64,000 nucleotides of DNA from Blastobasis lacticolella (lineage: Eukaryota; Arthropoda; Insecta; Lepidoptera; Blastobasidae). The translations under genes were made by a program, and so were the position numbers. The DNA lies in contig LR990052.1 of assembly GCA_905147135.1 (NCBI GenBank), forward strand, positions 14,074,200 to 14,138,199. The letters are read 5' to 3'. The notes below the pieces were generated by a model. The model had not been told where the DNA came from, searched no databases, and was given only the letters and a program-made list of their open reading frames with translations. Every line of letters starts with the position of its first letter. Within the stretch, counting starts at the first letter, position 1. Below are positions 22,609 to 35,929 of this stretch, in pieces.

Positions 22609-24771
22609 GTTAGCAATTTAAGTAATTAATATTTATAAATATAAATATTTTTATTTTTATTGTAAGTCATACTGTAACAAAAATAAAAAAAACCTTTTTA
22701 AACTCTTTCCCATTCATTGCACCAATGCCATTTCCATGGGCCCTAGCTCGGCGCGCGGCGTTTATTTACCGACTCCGCATAAGTAAATACGAGAACCTTC
22801 CCATAAGTAGTTTCTTGACGACTTCTTCAGCTTTCATTCGGTCTCATGCAAAGATACGTTCCGTGATTAAACACGCCTCTATTTATACAGCGTGTAATTA
22901 CGCGCTGCGCCGCGGCTGCGTCAAAAGAAACCCGCTATTTATTAATTTGAGAGTCAATATTTGGTATATTAAAACGGCGTGTGCTTATAAAGCCTTTGAT
23001 GGATTTCGGAGCCTAAATGAGCGGTAAATATTTGGTTGTTTTGTGAGCGAAGATCTTAAGTCGGTACCTATGTGCGAATGGTTTGATAAGACGTGTTTGT
23101 GTTAATAAATGAGAATGCTTTTGTAGACTTATTTACTTTATTGAAACTTTTCTAAAATAAAATACAATGAGAAGCCTGAGAGACTTAACAAGAAAAATAT
23201 TGAATTAGTAAAATAATTATTTCACTAAAATACATGAGATAAATAAACTCTACTGTAGAGTATCGAAGTAAAGTAAACTCTATTTAAAACAAGCCACAAT
23301 TTAAATACTCCGAAATGAACTTGCCCATTTTTTCGCAAACTTCCGCCGCTAATGCCCCGGACGGAGCGTCTATCCGAAATTATAATAATTTCGCTATAAC
23401 ACGAGCCGAATGCATTATTTACATAAACTTTCATGGGAAACTTCTCGAATGTAATTACGGGAGCGTCACCTGTGAACGCGTCTGCATGCAAATCTGACGG
23501 CACCTTATTATAAGAACGCGAAAGTGTTCGCCGTCGCCGTCGCCGGGGCCGGGGCCGGGCCCGACACGGCCCGATCCGCAGATAACCGCCGCCTGATAAA
23601 TACGCCTTCCCAATTTCCGCGTGTTCATACACCCGCGTTCGAATAACATTTAGGGTGAAAATATTGGGCATAACTAATTTATATTTGCTCCCGCGCTCGG
23701 CGAAAATGAAGGTGTGTGCACAATATATTTTAATAACGCACTCTCCGGAGAGTCGTGGCCCCGTGATATGGATAACGAAGTTGGAAATGCGTATTTTTAC
23801 TTTCGCGTGGATGGTTAGCTCCGTAATTTAAAGAGGGTAAATTTTGTACGGCCCGAATTAGGTGGGGCGGCTTTGTAGTTGATTAGAGCCAAAATTCTGG
23901 ATATCATTATGTCTACGACTCGGTCCAGTCATGTATGACTTATTGGATCTGTCATTAATTAGCATTTCTTGAACTATGCATCATCAACATTATCTAGGTA
24001 TAAACCGTAACCCTCTAAAGCAAGTACGTCTGGAACTACCTCCACATTTTACGTAACTGGCACAGGATAATTCGCCGCAAAGTTACAGGTGCAGCGAGGA
24101 CAAATAACAGCCGAGTCGTCGGGAAATTGCAATGTCAAATACATTGTGCAAAGGCTGAACAGCGCCGCCGTTGCGCAGGTACTTTCTCGTTTTAATTTTA
24201 TCGGTCGGCTGTCAGCTCACCTTCGGAGGAAGCCGAGGCTCGCGGCGGAAATGTGACGAGGCCGGTTGCTATCGGCGCGGCACGCAGCCACCGATTGGAT
24301 CGAGTTAATTTCGCTCCACAAACAAATTGACAAAGTTTAGAGCGGGGCATATTTCTTGGCGGCCCCCGCGCCCCTCGAGCGGAGGTTCCCGCGGAACGGA
24401 AATTAAATTTCACATCCGAACAAGAGCGGGAGCGCTCGCCGCGGCGAACACGTGTCACGCGGCGGCGGCGGCGTGGGTGCGCTCAGCAACTGGAGATGAG
24501 CACTAATTGTAACCATGATGAGGCGATATATGACGAAAGGCAGGTTGCTAAAATTGCGGACCGCGGAGTGACAAAATAAAGCTCCATAATTAGGTACTCT
24601 ACTTGCGAGGGAATGAAAAAACTTGCGTATAAAGTAATCCGTATTATATTGACAAAGGCAGTACGATGACAGCCGTAACACGAAACAATGTCGCTTGGGA
24701 GGAATAGACATTTCGTTTAAGCAGGTTTCTTTTATTTTCGTTACTTTTTTGGTTTTCAATCAATGTTCTAT
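22609..24771. other. Unique GC-richer block, conserved-non-coding-like
   Basis: Unique sequence mixing CpG-rich and homeodomain-like AATTA words, especially 22730-23000, 23320-23700 and 24050-24480. A 148-codon minus-strand frame (23225-23671) looks like chance: it is Arg-rich where the DNA is CCG/GGC-rich and has no domain. On the minus strand, 'AAG|GTGAGC' at about 24212-24220 resembles a splice donor but no acceptor was found. Confidence 0.3.
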
Positions 24772-24864
24772 GTTCCTCTGTTATTTTTAGTGCATTGTAC
24801 CAAATTTGTCGTATTATAGTATGTTTAATAAATGATTCTTTCTTTCTTTCCTCTTTCTTTAAAT
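24772..24864 (+). mobile_element. Retroposon 3' end with (TTTC)n tail
   Basis: 'gtgcattgtaccaaatttgt', then 'tttaataaatgattc' running into 'tttctttctttcc'. I recall this module, a polyadenylation-like AATAAA followed by a TTTC microsatellite, as a recurrent lepidopteran retroposon end. The upstream body is absent or unrecognised. Confidence 0.45.
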
Positions 24865-27800
24865 ATTTATTTTACCGCATTTAGACAACAAACCGTTAAC
24901 CAAAATGTAAGGAGAGGAAGCAACTGCGCTGTGGGTGTCTCTTCATGCGCAGTAATGGCTACCTCACATGTTAGGAACTAACTCTATACTTTTCGTATTC
25001 TTATATTGATATTTAAGGTCATAAATCACAGAAGCGATCGAGCACGTCGCCGCCTAAACCGAGTACAAACGGTATAACGCCTAAACTAATCCGGGAGCGT
25101 TCTATCAAAATTGCAATTAAAAGCCCATTTACGGCGCGGCTGAGACAGAGCCGGGGTCACCTCGAGGAGGACGCACGAATTGCCCATTAGCGGGCGCTTC
25201 GGACCTTGTTTACACCGCGCTTGCCCTAATGACGACCTTTGCTCTGTTTCCCTTCGTTAAGGCGGGCGAAAATCTCGCACTAAAAGGCACCGGACCCGGC
25301 CGGACCGCTGAGACGCGAGAGACAAAACATGTCGCCAACCGCCGGAGGGAAGGGGACAAAGCCCGATAGCTTTCGGATTAATGCCCATGTACAAGTCCGT
25401 TAAAAGGCTAGCCACTCACTCGGTGCGCCAGGGTTAACAAGGTTATTACGGGATGATCCCGACCGACCGCCGCCGTAAAAGTGTTAATTATGTTTTAGAA
25501 AATGGAGTTACGTTCGCATGACGTGTGCTGTGCAATGCGGCGCAGCGAGCGACGGGAAATGCGGTGACGGCGACCATGTCAGCGGTCCAAGCGCTAATTT
25601 AATGGCCTTTTATGAAATCGGGCGACAAATTTAAAATTAGGCACATGATGTTCCACTTTACATTTGAATAAGCATGAAAGCTCGCAAGGTTCGCCGACAC
25701 CGAATTAAATTGAATCAATGCCCTATAGTTACAATGTTACAAAGAACCGCGCATAAAAACTCTAACTTTGTGGAATCCTAATAGACTCTATTGACATAAA
25801 TGTTTTATTCAATTGGCGCTCGCGCCAAAACAAAGAAAGTTCTTCCTCGTCGTTACGAGTTGGGCAGTTTCTTTTTTTGCATTTTTACTCATTACTGAGA
25901 AGTAAGCCGACATAAATAAGTCGAAACAATCATTTAAACGAGAAGGGACTTACTCCAGCTTACCTACATTATATTTAAAGAAAGCATTGTTATCCAGTTT
26001 GATGAATTTCATAACAAGTGTTTGTATCGTCTTATTTCGTTCTTGATCGTCTAATTAGAATCACGAAAAGTCCTTCCAATACCGAGTAAGTTCCCTTTGA
26101 CGTAGCCGAAACTCGTGCACTCGCAAGTAAAGACGGAGCTCCGGCCCCGCGTAACGAGGTTCCGCGGCGCTGCCCGGGCTCCGGCAACAACTAAGTTGAT
26201 TACTCAGCGTGCACCACGTGTGCAAATTCACTATAAATCCGGGCATTAGGTAAAAGCCTTCATTACTTAAGCCCCGTAAAACCCTTATCCCATAACGTTA
26301 ATAACACAATTACTATAAATCTATCATCGCTGAGCAAACACGGTCCGAATCTCAGCCTAAGCTAATACATTTTGTCCACACCCGTATTCGTACTTAACGA
26401 CTGGGGAGCGGTATTTGCCGAGCACACACGCCCGCACGTATAGCCTGCAAGACGGCGGGTCGCGCCCCGGGGTCCTTCCCGGCCAGGACAGTAATTACGG
26501 TAGGCAAATTAAGCAGTAAGGGGTCGTGCGGACCCCGCCGATGTCCATCTTTCTGCCGCCTCCGCCGCGCAGGTTTATTTTAGGTTATTCCACGTCTTAT
26601 TACAATGTAGCCTCCCCTGCGGCGCACCTCCCAAACTGATTTGGCCCGGCATCAGAGTTTCATTACGGTCTGTCGAAAACAATCCACTCTAAATATCTAT
26701 TCTTGGGCGCGCACTCGGGAATTACATTAGTCTGAGGTGGCGAAGGCTCGACTCAATTTGTTTGGCGGTAATAACGCTACGCTATCAGGTTATAACAAAT
26801 GAGCTATTGTGAGAGCAAATCGGAGGAAAATGGTTTCGCAGTGTCTGCTCGATTTTGGAGCAGCGAGAGCGTCTGGGGCTGATTTGTTTGTTTGTGTGGG
26901 AATATGTTATTAGTTTTACAAGGATAGGTACTGTATTACATTCACCTAACTAGATTTATGATGTATCTCGTTCTGTGTGACTCAGTAAACATTGAATATC
27001 AGTAGCAAGTGTATCCAGCTTCGCCTCTGAGACATTTACACAATTTATACCACTTTCGTGTTTAGTTTCCACAGATACACAATTTATATAAGAGAGCCGC
27101 GTTATCCTTCACCTAAACGATATCGCACGATCTCCGGCGAACATAAAGCCAGCTTTAAATTTCTTCGCGAACTTTCTAAACGCTCGTCGATTCTCGAAAG
27201 CTGGCACCTTGCGTCGCATGCGATCGCGTGCACGCTCCCTGTGGCTTTAAAAGGCGAATCGGTTCGAACTGGTTCAAACTGCTCGAAACTGATTCACAAT
27301 AGAGGCAACCACAGTGGCGCTGCGCTCGGTGCTCCTTAGGGAGTTTGGCGTGAACATAATTCGGTTTGTCCATTAAAAAATCAAGGGTGGTGACCACTCT
27401 TGAGGGCTGGAGATGGTCACAAAGCGTCTCGTTAGCGGCCGAACGTGCCGCTTGTCACATACTTCAACCCATCGGCCCTTCGTAAATAATGAGGACGGGC
27501 CTTCGCCGAACGTGTGATGCGGGATCAATGCGTAGATGTGGTACCTCGGTTCGGATGTATCTTTCTTGTATCCGTATAGCAATAACCAGTTAACATAATG
27601 ATATTTTCGGTGAGCATATTCTGAGATAGTTTCAGCAAAATGATACATCAAATAGATTCCGGATAATAATGGGGATGGTTACTAATGATGTATTAAAACG
27701 GGATGAATTTTATTATTTGCCTATTTTTTTACAATAACTGCTACCTGACTGTCTTGTCCATCCACATAAGCCTCGAATTGGTACATAAGTGCCTACTTTA

Positions 27801-28189
27801 ACAACCATATCCATATAACCTTTTACTCTCTTGTCCTACCCCTTGGGATGCGAAACCTACGAGGGCACCGCCGCCTTGTGCCGGCCAAGGCTGAATGCCC
27901 TTAGATTGACTCCTAAATATAGACGGAGCCGGCAAACAAGGGCTAGTGATGGATACACATGAAGGGATTCATATAGGCCGACCGAAGGTTAAGTAGATCC
28001 CTGCTAACATTTATAAATGGGAAACTGTGTTTGCCGATACATTGGTTTAACCTCCTGGCATAGGTAGATCTTTTTTCAGAAATGGGCAAGTTTTGCTCGT
28101 GTCTAAGTGGAGTAGGTTGTAGGGGGCACATACTGAAGAGACAGAAAGAGGGAATTAAATGTAAAAGTATGTATAAAATGAAATGAAGT
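24865..28189. other. Long unique block, conserved-non-coding-like
   Basis: About 3.3 kb with no repeat copies and no coding frame. GC-rich segments (25040-25660, 26100-26660) alternate with AT-rich ones. Words such as 'gcgctaatttaatggcc' near 25590 resemble developmental enhancer sequence. This is judgement by eye only. Confidence 0.3.
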
Positions 28190-28330
28190 GGAATCTCAGT
28201 CCACTGCGGCCATGTAATAATGACTCTTTTCTGAGTTATGTACATAAGTTGAACCGATGCTCTTACGGTGAGGGAAAACATCGTGATGAAACCTACACAT
28301 TCGACACCTACACAGGTCCATGTAATTTGT
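28190..28330 (+). mobile_element. SINE body fragment (same family as 46045-46376)
   Basis: 'cactgcggccatgtaataat', 'gactcttttctgagttatgt' and 'acatcgtgatgaaacctaca' match in order the reverse complement of the SINE at 46045-46376. The tRNA-like head is missing, so this copy is 5'-truncated. 'acatcgtgaggaaacctgca' is a well-known lepidopteran SINE motif. Confidence 0.6.
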
Positions 28331-31300
28331 ACCTGGTCCTTTACCTACATGAGAATATGTATAAAAGAAAAGTAAGTATTAATATAAATATACATTCAAG
28401 CATTGTCAACAATTGTTTCAAAAATAAATCATCTTTCTCATGTGTAATATTTTAATCTATGGACTCTTCTATCTTAATGCAAATAAATAAATAAATAAAA
28501 TTAAAAAATAAACACAAAAGCGGAAAAATTAAATTCAGCTAAAAGCCAACACACAACAACGCAACAATATAGAATCCTATCCCATTCAGCAGCTACCATC
28601 CATTGTACCCGATTTCGCAACGAAATAGCCCAAGGCCCTCTATTTGCAGTATTCTTAATAATTACTTGTTCCGATTTGTTTGCGACGGCCGGACGGAGGG
28701 GCGAGTGAAAAGTGAATCCCGGGCATTCCGGGGAGTCAATAAATAATAATACTAAATGCCCATCGGGCGCGGGGCGTCACGGTGTGCTCTCCAATGGCTG
28801 TTTTCGGGAGCTCCACGCGTATCGTACGGGGCTCTCTCTAGTTATAGCCGGAGTGGATGTTTGTTCCCTTAGGTACAAATGTTTTTACCGGTGCAATGAG
28901 ACACAGTGCTTACCGTATCTTTTGATACGAAGCATTTTGTATAATTTTTGGACTTGAATTTTTTTGTGTCATTTGTTTTCCTTGTAAAAGCCACAAGAAC
29001 AGTAATTGAAAATGCTAAGTAGAACAAAGCCATTGAGAAAACAATTATAAAGATCGACTCCATGATTATTATTTCACGCAGCCAAGTGTAGTTGTTTACA
29101 GAAAAACAACAGTTTCAATTAAACCAAATCCCGCTGGCGTTTTGTCTTCCATCAACCTCCTCCTCCATCAAAGTCCTCTACATAGGCACTTGAAAGACTA
29201 ATTATTTAGGATCTATTTTGTTAGGACGGCCCTCAGTTTGCATGTTTGGGTCAACCTCCATTCTATTCGTCTGGCGTTCTCGCTTTTAATAACCGCCGCT
29301 TACGAGTGTTAGCGGACGATTCAAATTGGCCGCGTTTCGCAGAATTGAGGATTTAATCCCGTGTTTGTGGTGGGTGTTTATTTTGAGATTTACATGTTGT
29401 ATGTGGCTCCTTTCTCGCTCTGATCGAGATTTGCAAAGGATCGTAAGGTCCTTGACTGGTGACCACAGATCTGGAGACAAATGAGAATAACTACAAGAAC
29501 TAAAAGTGAACTGACGAACTGGTGAGGGTCACAACATGATCGATTTATGCGGAGATGTGGATCAATAGTAGCGATGATGAAGCAACAGTAGTAAAAATCA
29601 TACCTAACGTGTGGCGACCTCAAAGTACAAAACGGTCAGTCATGCAGTTCCCAGACTTGGACATGCATCTCTTAACTATGGTTGTCGGTGTCGCACGCTG
29701 CTACCAGACCAGGGTATCAGAAAACCAGTTCCAAAAAACATAACAAAGCACCGCACCTATTCTCTAACCAAGCAAATAACTCGATATCAATCTCACTTCG
29801 ATTATGAAGCGCCAGAGACCTTTGGAATAAAACAATCGCGCCAGAGCCGGCATCGCGATGGGTCGTAAAGAATAGGCGGGCGAACTTTTCCCATGGAGGG
29901 CATAAATTGGATTCGGAAGCAGATCACGTAACGGTTAAGAGTTCACAAAACTGTGCCATAAATCGGACGCGCGGAGGTGCGCCGGAGACAAACGGCGCCG
30001 GACGGCACAGGGGATGGCGGGAGGCGACTGCTTAGCGATTATTTGCTGATCAGTGGTGGCAGGTGACTGTCGATATGTATGGTGCAACTTTTCCGGTATT
30101 GCACGAGTTGGACTCGATTATTTTTTTCGTAATATTGAAATGTAAAGTGCGCAGGTCCTTTTTTTTCAAAATTAGCAATAGGAACATAGTTTGTGCAAAA
30201 GATTAGGTAGGTGTTATTCTGAAAAATTTAAACAAATTTTCAGTAATAATGCAGTTTTTGCATGAAACAATAACATACTTCCAATCAAAGGTACCTACTA
30301 GTAAAAGTACAACCTATCCCAACAGCCATCTTTAAAACCAAGAAAAATATTACCTTAAGTTATTTTTTTATATTTTCTGTTGAGTACAATACATAGTAAA
30401 ATTATTTACATGTGAACATAATTTACATGGTCAAAATAAAAACTTAAAACTAGATATCCCTATAACTTCATCATAAAGTTACCTTAAGTTGGATAAATTG
30501 TGAATAAATTGAAGTTTAAAATCTGGCTAAGAATATTTATACATATAAATTAGATATTTGTTAATCTATCTTTTCTGTCAGTCGCCTTTTCTTGAGGTAC
30601 GAATTTTGACGACAGTCTGACCAAATTCATCGATTAAAACATAGGTGATGCTTTTGCAAAATCTTGAAAAGAACCTATACTTTCTACATCATACTCTCCT
30701 TGCTCCAGGATACTCTACAGTTTCCGCGAGCCGCCCGCGATAGATTCCTCGGAGCTATTTAAAAGATAGCAGAGCAGAGGCACGCCCGGCGCGGCGGAGC
30801 GCGTAACGAGCGGGTAATTCACGACACCTCGCGACGTGTCGCATGTTGTTTATATGCCAAATGAGGAGTAATTGTTATTGGTACCGGAATGCTGGAAGCA
30901 TACCTCCTCTCACCTCGTAGGGCGCGAATACTCGTAGACAGTTATCTCCACGCCGGCGCCGCCGCTATGAATACAATCGAGTGCGAGAAACGATAAATGC
31001 TGTCGTACCTAAAATGAGCAATGTGAAATAAATAGTTGAAGTTTCTCTGCTTTTATAACTTTTGATCGTTATAGTGAAAAACTTTGACTTTCTTTAATCA
31101 ATACCAAGCAACGTAAAAAATGCATAATTCAACCCCCTAAAAAGCACCCAGCTCGATAATTTTTCCCCGATCCCGTCGTAAAGTTAAGATTTTACGGCTC
31201 GCGGACAAATCGGCTGGTATCCCGGCGGTATCGCTTGGCCCAAAAAGCAGTGAGCCAGCTCGGCAGGCAGGTTGCAAGGTGCGGGGCTATTTACATGAAT

Positions 31301-32867
31301 TAGCCGACATTTATGCGCGGCGAGACAAACCGCAGCGGCACCTGGCCGCGCCGCTCCGCCGCCTCCGACCCCGCAACTTGGACGCCGAGTCGCCGACAAA
31401 TTGTATTTATTGACCGCCGTTAAAGAGATTTAATGAGACCAAAGGTTCTGCCCGGGACAAAATTAAACCCGTGAACCGTTGCTGGAAGTTTGTTGCTGCG
31501 CTACGTAAAACTCCCGAGGGCATTGGCATGTGGAGGAGGCTCAAGCCCAACGTTATGATAACTGTGATTTATTTAGAGAATTACTCATTTTGTAACGAGT
31601 AACGTCGTGACGGTTCTTCTTTCTAAGTCAAGTTCGTAAATAATTTTACCCTAACGTCTATTCATCGCCATCGTCACTGTCGAATAAACATCGGTGTCCT
31701 CCAAAGCGAGGTCCGCATCCAACACAGTAGACATCGGAAATCGACGGATTGGTAGTTTTGTTATTTCGCGCGGGAGATCCTTTTGTTGCTTGGATTCGCG
31801 TTAAATGGGAAGGAAGTTAGTGCGGGGAGGTGCGCTCAATCGGCCGAACTGAGCAATCTTTGTTTCCTAAGGCCATGTAAGACAACCGCTGTTATTTGAC
31901 CCCCATATCACTCCACGTATCTACCCTCGGAGGGAGATCTACCCAAGTTTTGTAAAGCAGGGAAGGTCAACATTCGCCGGCTGTTGAATGGAAACGGAAA
32001 GACCTCGTCCACCCCAGGCGGCTCGCTTGCGAATAAATCAGATTCTAATACGGTGCGACAAGATTGCAAGATTTTTTCCGACTTATTGAACCTTTTCCGT
32101 TCGCTGTAAAAATAGTACTTCGACAGAAAAAAACTCGACATAGATTTCTTCTTTTCCTCAAATAATTCTTACAGTGCACTTCTGTCTTATCAAATCGCTA
32201 TGCTTAATACTCACATAACTACTCTTAGCAGACACGTTACAATCGTTTTTGATCCCACAGTACCCCGCTGTGTTCAACATCCGCAACACAGAGTTTCTCC
32301 TCAAAGGGATTCGTTTCGATATTCAAATCGATGAACAAATAGTCTGAACTTTGCAAATATAAGACACGTCGGAGGGAACGTTTGTCTGCGGCTCGCTCGG
32401 AAATTAATTCCGTTGTGTACCACCGTGTAATGAAGCCGAGAGCTCGCTACCTGATAATAATACTGCTCCCATCCAGTATTAAGTCGTGTGGTTGCATACA
32501 GAGGAATCAACTAGTTATTACTAATGCGCTTGGCAGTCGCGTCGCTATTGGAATCAACTAGGTATTCATATGATGGTGACAGCGTCGGCTGTTCTATGTG
32601 TGTTACAAAATTTGTGTTTATGTTATGAAAGGTAGGCAAGAAACTACGTTTTCTTACTATGTATTTCTTATACAAACGAAGTGTTTCATATACTAAACGG
32701 TCAGTATTTTTACAAAAAATTTACAGCAAAATCAGTATTTTTACGAATTCTCATCAGATGCAATACCTACATAAGCGCTCTAAGTTTGCAGCAATCTTTA
32801 GAAAGTAGACGTTTTGCTTCTCATCTTGTCGGTTTTTTGGAACATGTCAAGCAAATATTTAAATAAT
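28331..32867. other. Long unannotated unique block
   Basis: About 4.5 kb. An (AAAT)n run sits at 28480-28500. AT-rich DNA at 30120-30620 is followed by a GC-rich block at 30700-31460. No exon, repeat copy or RNA gene could be supported. Confidence 0.3.
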
Positions 32868-32965
32868 TTTTATTTTTTTTATTTTTTTTTAGCCACTTCT
32901 GTCCCACTGCAGGCCTCCCTTTCCATTTTCCACGACTTATGGTCGGATGCTTTCCGCGCAATAAT
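32868..32965 (-). mobile_element. Short LINE-related fragment with T-run
   Basis: A T-rich run precedes 'agccacttctgtcccactgc', 'aggcctccctttccattttc' and 'cacgacttatggtcgg'. This is the shape of an RTE-type LINE 3' part read in reverse ('tgtcccactgc-ggcctcc...'). A few of the same words reappear at 45661-45702. Confidence 0.4.
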
Positions 32966-33623
32966 AATTAATTAATTATAATAAAATAAAATAATAAATG
33001 TTATTAGTGAAGATAGATAGAAGATTCAAAATCAAACTCAGCTCTCGGTGTTTTTAATCTGTTTCTAGGTACCTATTTAAAATTCAAATAATAATGAGGT
33101 ATTTTTAATTTAAATGAAGAACGAAATTAGTAATTTGAGCTCCTCGAAAACCACAAGTGGTCTGTTCTTTATTCTAACACTCCAGCAGGCAAAGCTACTT
33201 AACTCCTCGTCTCGAGGCAAAGGCTTCGCCCAGAGCGTCCGTCGCGTCACTGGGCTCGCATGGACGCCATATTACATGCCTTGCGGTGGGTTCGGGGTAC
33301 TCTCGCTTCGAGAAGTTGATGTGGATTTTCTAAATGGTTAACTAGGTACTAGCGTACATGAGTAAGCTCTCTCGCGCCGTTCGAGACTGATAGATTTACA
33401 AGATATACCTAATATGTAATATGTATGTGTGAAAAAGGAAAATCTGCGGTATGTGTATTGCTACCTATAGAAAATCTTATCTATAGTAATTTACATTTAA
33501 AAAGGATGTCGTGGATAAGAATAATTATAAAATAGGTACTAATAGTACTCTTTCTCTTTGTGCTAAAGTAGGAAAACAAACAACATAAAATATTGATATC
33601 ATGATAATCAGACTGGAATATGC
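32966..33623. other. Unannotated stretch
   Basis: AT-rich with a short TAATTAATTAATTA run near 32970. No feature supported. Confidence 0.35.
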
Positions 33624-33761
33624 AATATGTCAATCATAAAACAGTTTTTCGAAATTAAAATGTTCTGAAAAAATCGTAGTTACTCACTGGCGTGCGACAG
33701 TGCCGATGCGCATTATTTTTTTTTTATTAATTTCGAATAACTGTTTTATGATTGACATATT
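33624..33761. mobile_element. Near-perfect 33-bp inverted repeat element (MITE candidate)
   Basis: The left arm 33624-33656 and right arm 33729-33761 are complementary at 32 of 33 positions (the core is 'gtcaatcataaaacagt'). The 72-bp centre contains 'tactcactggcgtgcgacag' and ends in a T-run. The element would be 138 bp. It is immediately followed by a partial second copy. Confidence 0.75.
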
Positions 33762-33854
33762 CAATAATAAAACAGTTTTTCGAAATTAAAATGATCTGAA
33801 AAAATCGTAGTTACTCACTGGCGTGCGACAGTGCCGATGTGCATTATTTTTTTT
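33762..33854. repeat. Partial tandem copy of the palindromic element
   Basis: From 'ataataaaacagtttttcga' through 'tactcactggcgtgcgacag' to the T-run, it repeats 33633-33725 with very few differences (ttctg/atctg, gatgcgc/gatgtgc). It lacks both outer arm ends. The close match implies recent duplication. Confidence 0.8.
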
Positions 33855-33883
33855 GTTATTATTCAGAAAGATATGATCCGACC

Positions 33884-33999
33884 GGGTCAGGTTTCCCCTA
33901 GTAGCAGGATCATGAAAGTCAGATGAAAGTCGCTCCACTGTAATTACCTGATCTGCCAAATCCTGGACAATGTTCAAGACGGACCCCGGTCCCTCATCC
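33884..33999 (-). repeat. Dispersed repeat family C, copy 1
   Basis: Its reverse complement has 'ccggggtccgtcttgaacat', 'ggatttggcagatcaggtaa', 'ttacagtggagcgac' and 'gatcctgctactagggg', matching 63447-63540 in order. Copy 1 has about 14 extra bases between 'ggagcg' and 'gatcctg'. The function and family are unknown to me. Confidence 0.7.
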
Positions 34000-34005
34000 G
34001 CGAAA

Positions 34006-35929
34006 GCATAACCGGAACATTACCGCCAAAATGATTAAAAAAAAATGGAGTAACGTAAACTTGTAAGCGGGTCACGGCATATCACGCAGCGCCGTAATCA
34101 AAGTTGAACTTCAGCCGAACTGCGAGCAGCCCGCATCAGCCGTCGTATGTGAGGGCCTTATTTCATGCTCCACGACACATCTTATCGCCGCGGGTCGCCC
34201 ACAGCTCTAATTATGATCACTAACTCGTGCACACAGACTTGTTTTCGTTGGCTGCATTTCAGCCTTATTAAATCGTTTGTGGGCTCGCCAGGATTAAAAG
34301 TGAAACGTCATTAACTCACCCCCGAGGCTTCGTACGTTAACCTGGCTCACGTTATTTTGAATATGTGATTTTGACGTTCAAATAGCTACAAAGGCGAGTT
34401 AGTTTAATTGTTGAACCTTAACTTTTATTAGGTGGTAGGACTCTGTCAAGCCTGAGGAGTCCGCCAGGGTGAGTATCACCGCCTTATCTATTTCTAGCGC
34501 CAAGCAACCATGCTTGCATTGTTGTGTTCCGGTTTGAAGGATAAGGTAGCCAGCGCAATTACAGGAATAAGGCATTTCATATTAGCCCTCACATTATTGT
34601 TGCCTGCCTGCCTAAATGTACAAATCATCGATGTTAACCGCTTACCATCAGATGGATTGTCTGCTCGTTTGTCACTGCGTAGCATGAACAAAAATTCCCA
34701 ATCATTTTCCAAATCAAGCCAAAGTACAGTATCGAAAGAACAAACGGCCGGCACAGATACAAATTCGACAGTACGACATTAATTCCGCTAAAATCTCTAG
34801 CAAATGATGCGTAATTTAGAAGCTTATTTGCGCCGCTCTCAAATTAATTGCCGGTGCTCGCGAAAATAATGGAATTAACTTAATCGAATAGTTGTTTACA
34901 TTGTGTCACTGGGTGCAATTAAAATTGTTTCGGAACACGATAAATCATTGGTGGGAAAGTGAAACATCACGCCCGGGGCCCGCCTCCGCTCTGTGCACAC
35001 CTTGCAATAAATTTCCCAATTACAAGGAGAATTTGGCGCTCGCTAGCAACACCGGGGAGAAGGTTGTAGGCGGCAAAAATGTAATTAATTACTATCAGAC
35101 ACTAACTAATGTTTCGGGTGTAACGCGCCTTGACGGTAGCTCGACTTTTAGTACCGCTTGTTGTAAAAACGATTTAGTACTTCATTTATTAGACACTAAT
35201 TTTTTTTATATTATTATATTATTGCGAAATGAACTTCTACAGTATTTTCCAATTTCAGAACAACAATTCAAAATCGAGCAATATTTTAGAAACACAAAAT
35301 AACGACGTCAAATTTTCCGTTCCATGCCGTCCGAACTTGATTTATTCTTCGGCCCGCCATTTTAATGATAAACACACAACGTTATGGCCAAGGTAATTTG
35401 CTCGGCAGACAGCCGCTGTCTGAAAAGCAGCAAATTAAGTCACAATTACCAGTATTTTAACGTCGGTCTCCCCGACGGTGTACAAGCCGCCTTATTTCTC
35501 GTTATGCCTTATTGTTTCTAATGATTTATGGCCAATTTGAGGCATTGTTGGTAGAAAATATACCTCTAATTATTGGGGCTGGTTTACTTAAATTAAATAT
35601 ATTATTAGGTAAGTTTCTTAGTAAAGCGCGATAAATATTTACAGTGTTGGCAACTTGTGAGTAAGGTTTAAGAGTAGTAACTGCTTTCCATCAGGATGCC
35701 TATTCACTTGTTTAATATTTATTGGCAATTTCTCTTTTATTACCCTATCAATAATACCTATAATCTGAAAATGTTTAACTGAAACTCAGAAATGACCTCA
35801 AGTAAAACCGATAACCGATCTTGAAATATGCGCCGAGCTATTTGTCTATATGCGCCACAAATTTTGACGAAAAACCAAATAGCACTGGGGTTGTGTTACT
35901 CGAACCAGATATATCGGCTACGGTGTCAA
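34006..35929. other. Unannotated unique block
   Basis: Unique, with GC-rich parts at 34060-34350 and 34960-35060. 'tgatttatgg' at about 35523 fits an Extradenticle-Hox type site (TGATNNAT), but one such word is expected by chance. A 136-codon plus frame (34892-35302) shows no motif. A LINE-tail-like 'ctttccatcagg' is at 35686. Confidence 0.3.

Noticed and set aside
23225..23671. 148-codon minus-strand open frame
   Set aside because: No domain or start context, Arg-rich only where DNA is GC-rich; expected by chance in low-stop CpG-rich DNA.
34432..34468. Plus-strand 37-nt exon-like segment between 'ttttattag' and GTGAGT
   Set aside because: Two frames closed and the exon ends in GG rather than a typical AAG; insufficient support.
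34892..35302. 136-codon plus-strand open frame
   Set aside because: No motif; its second half is AT-rich low-complexity.
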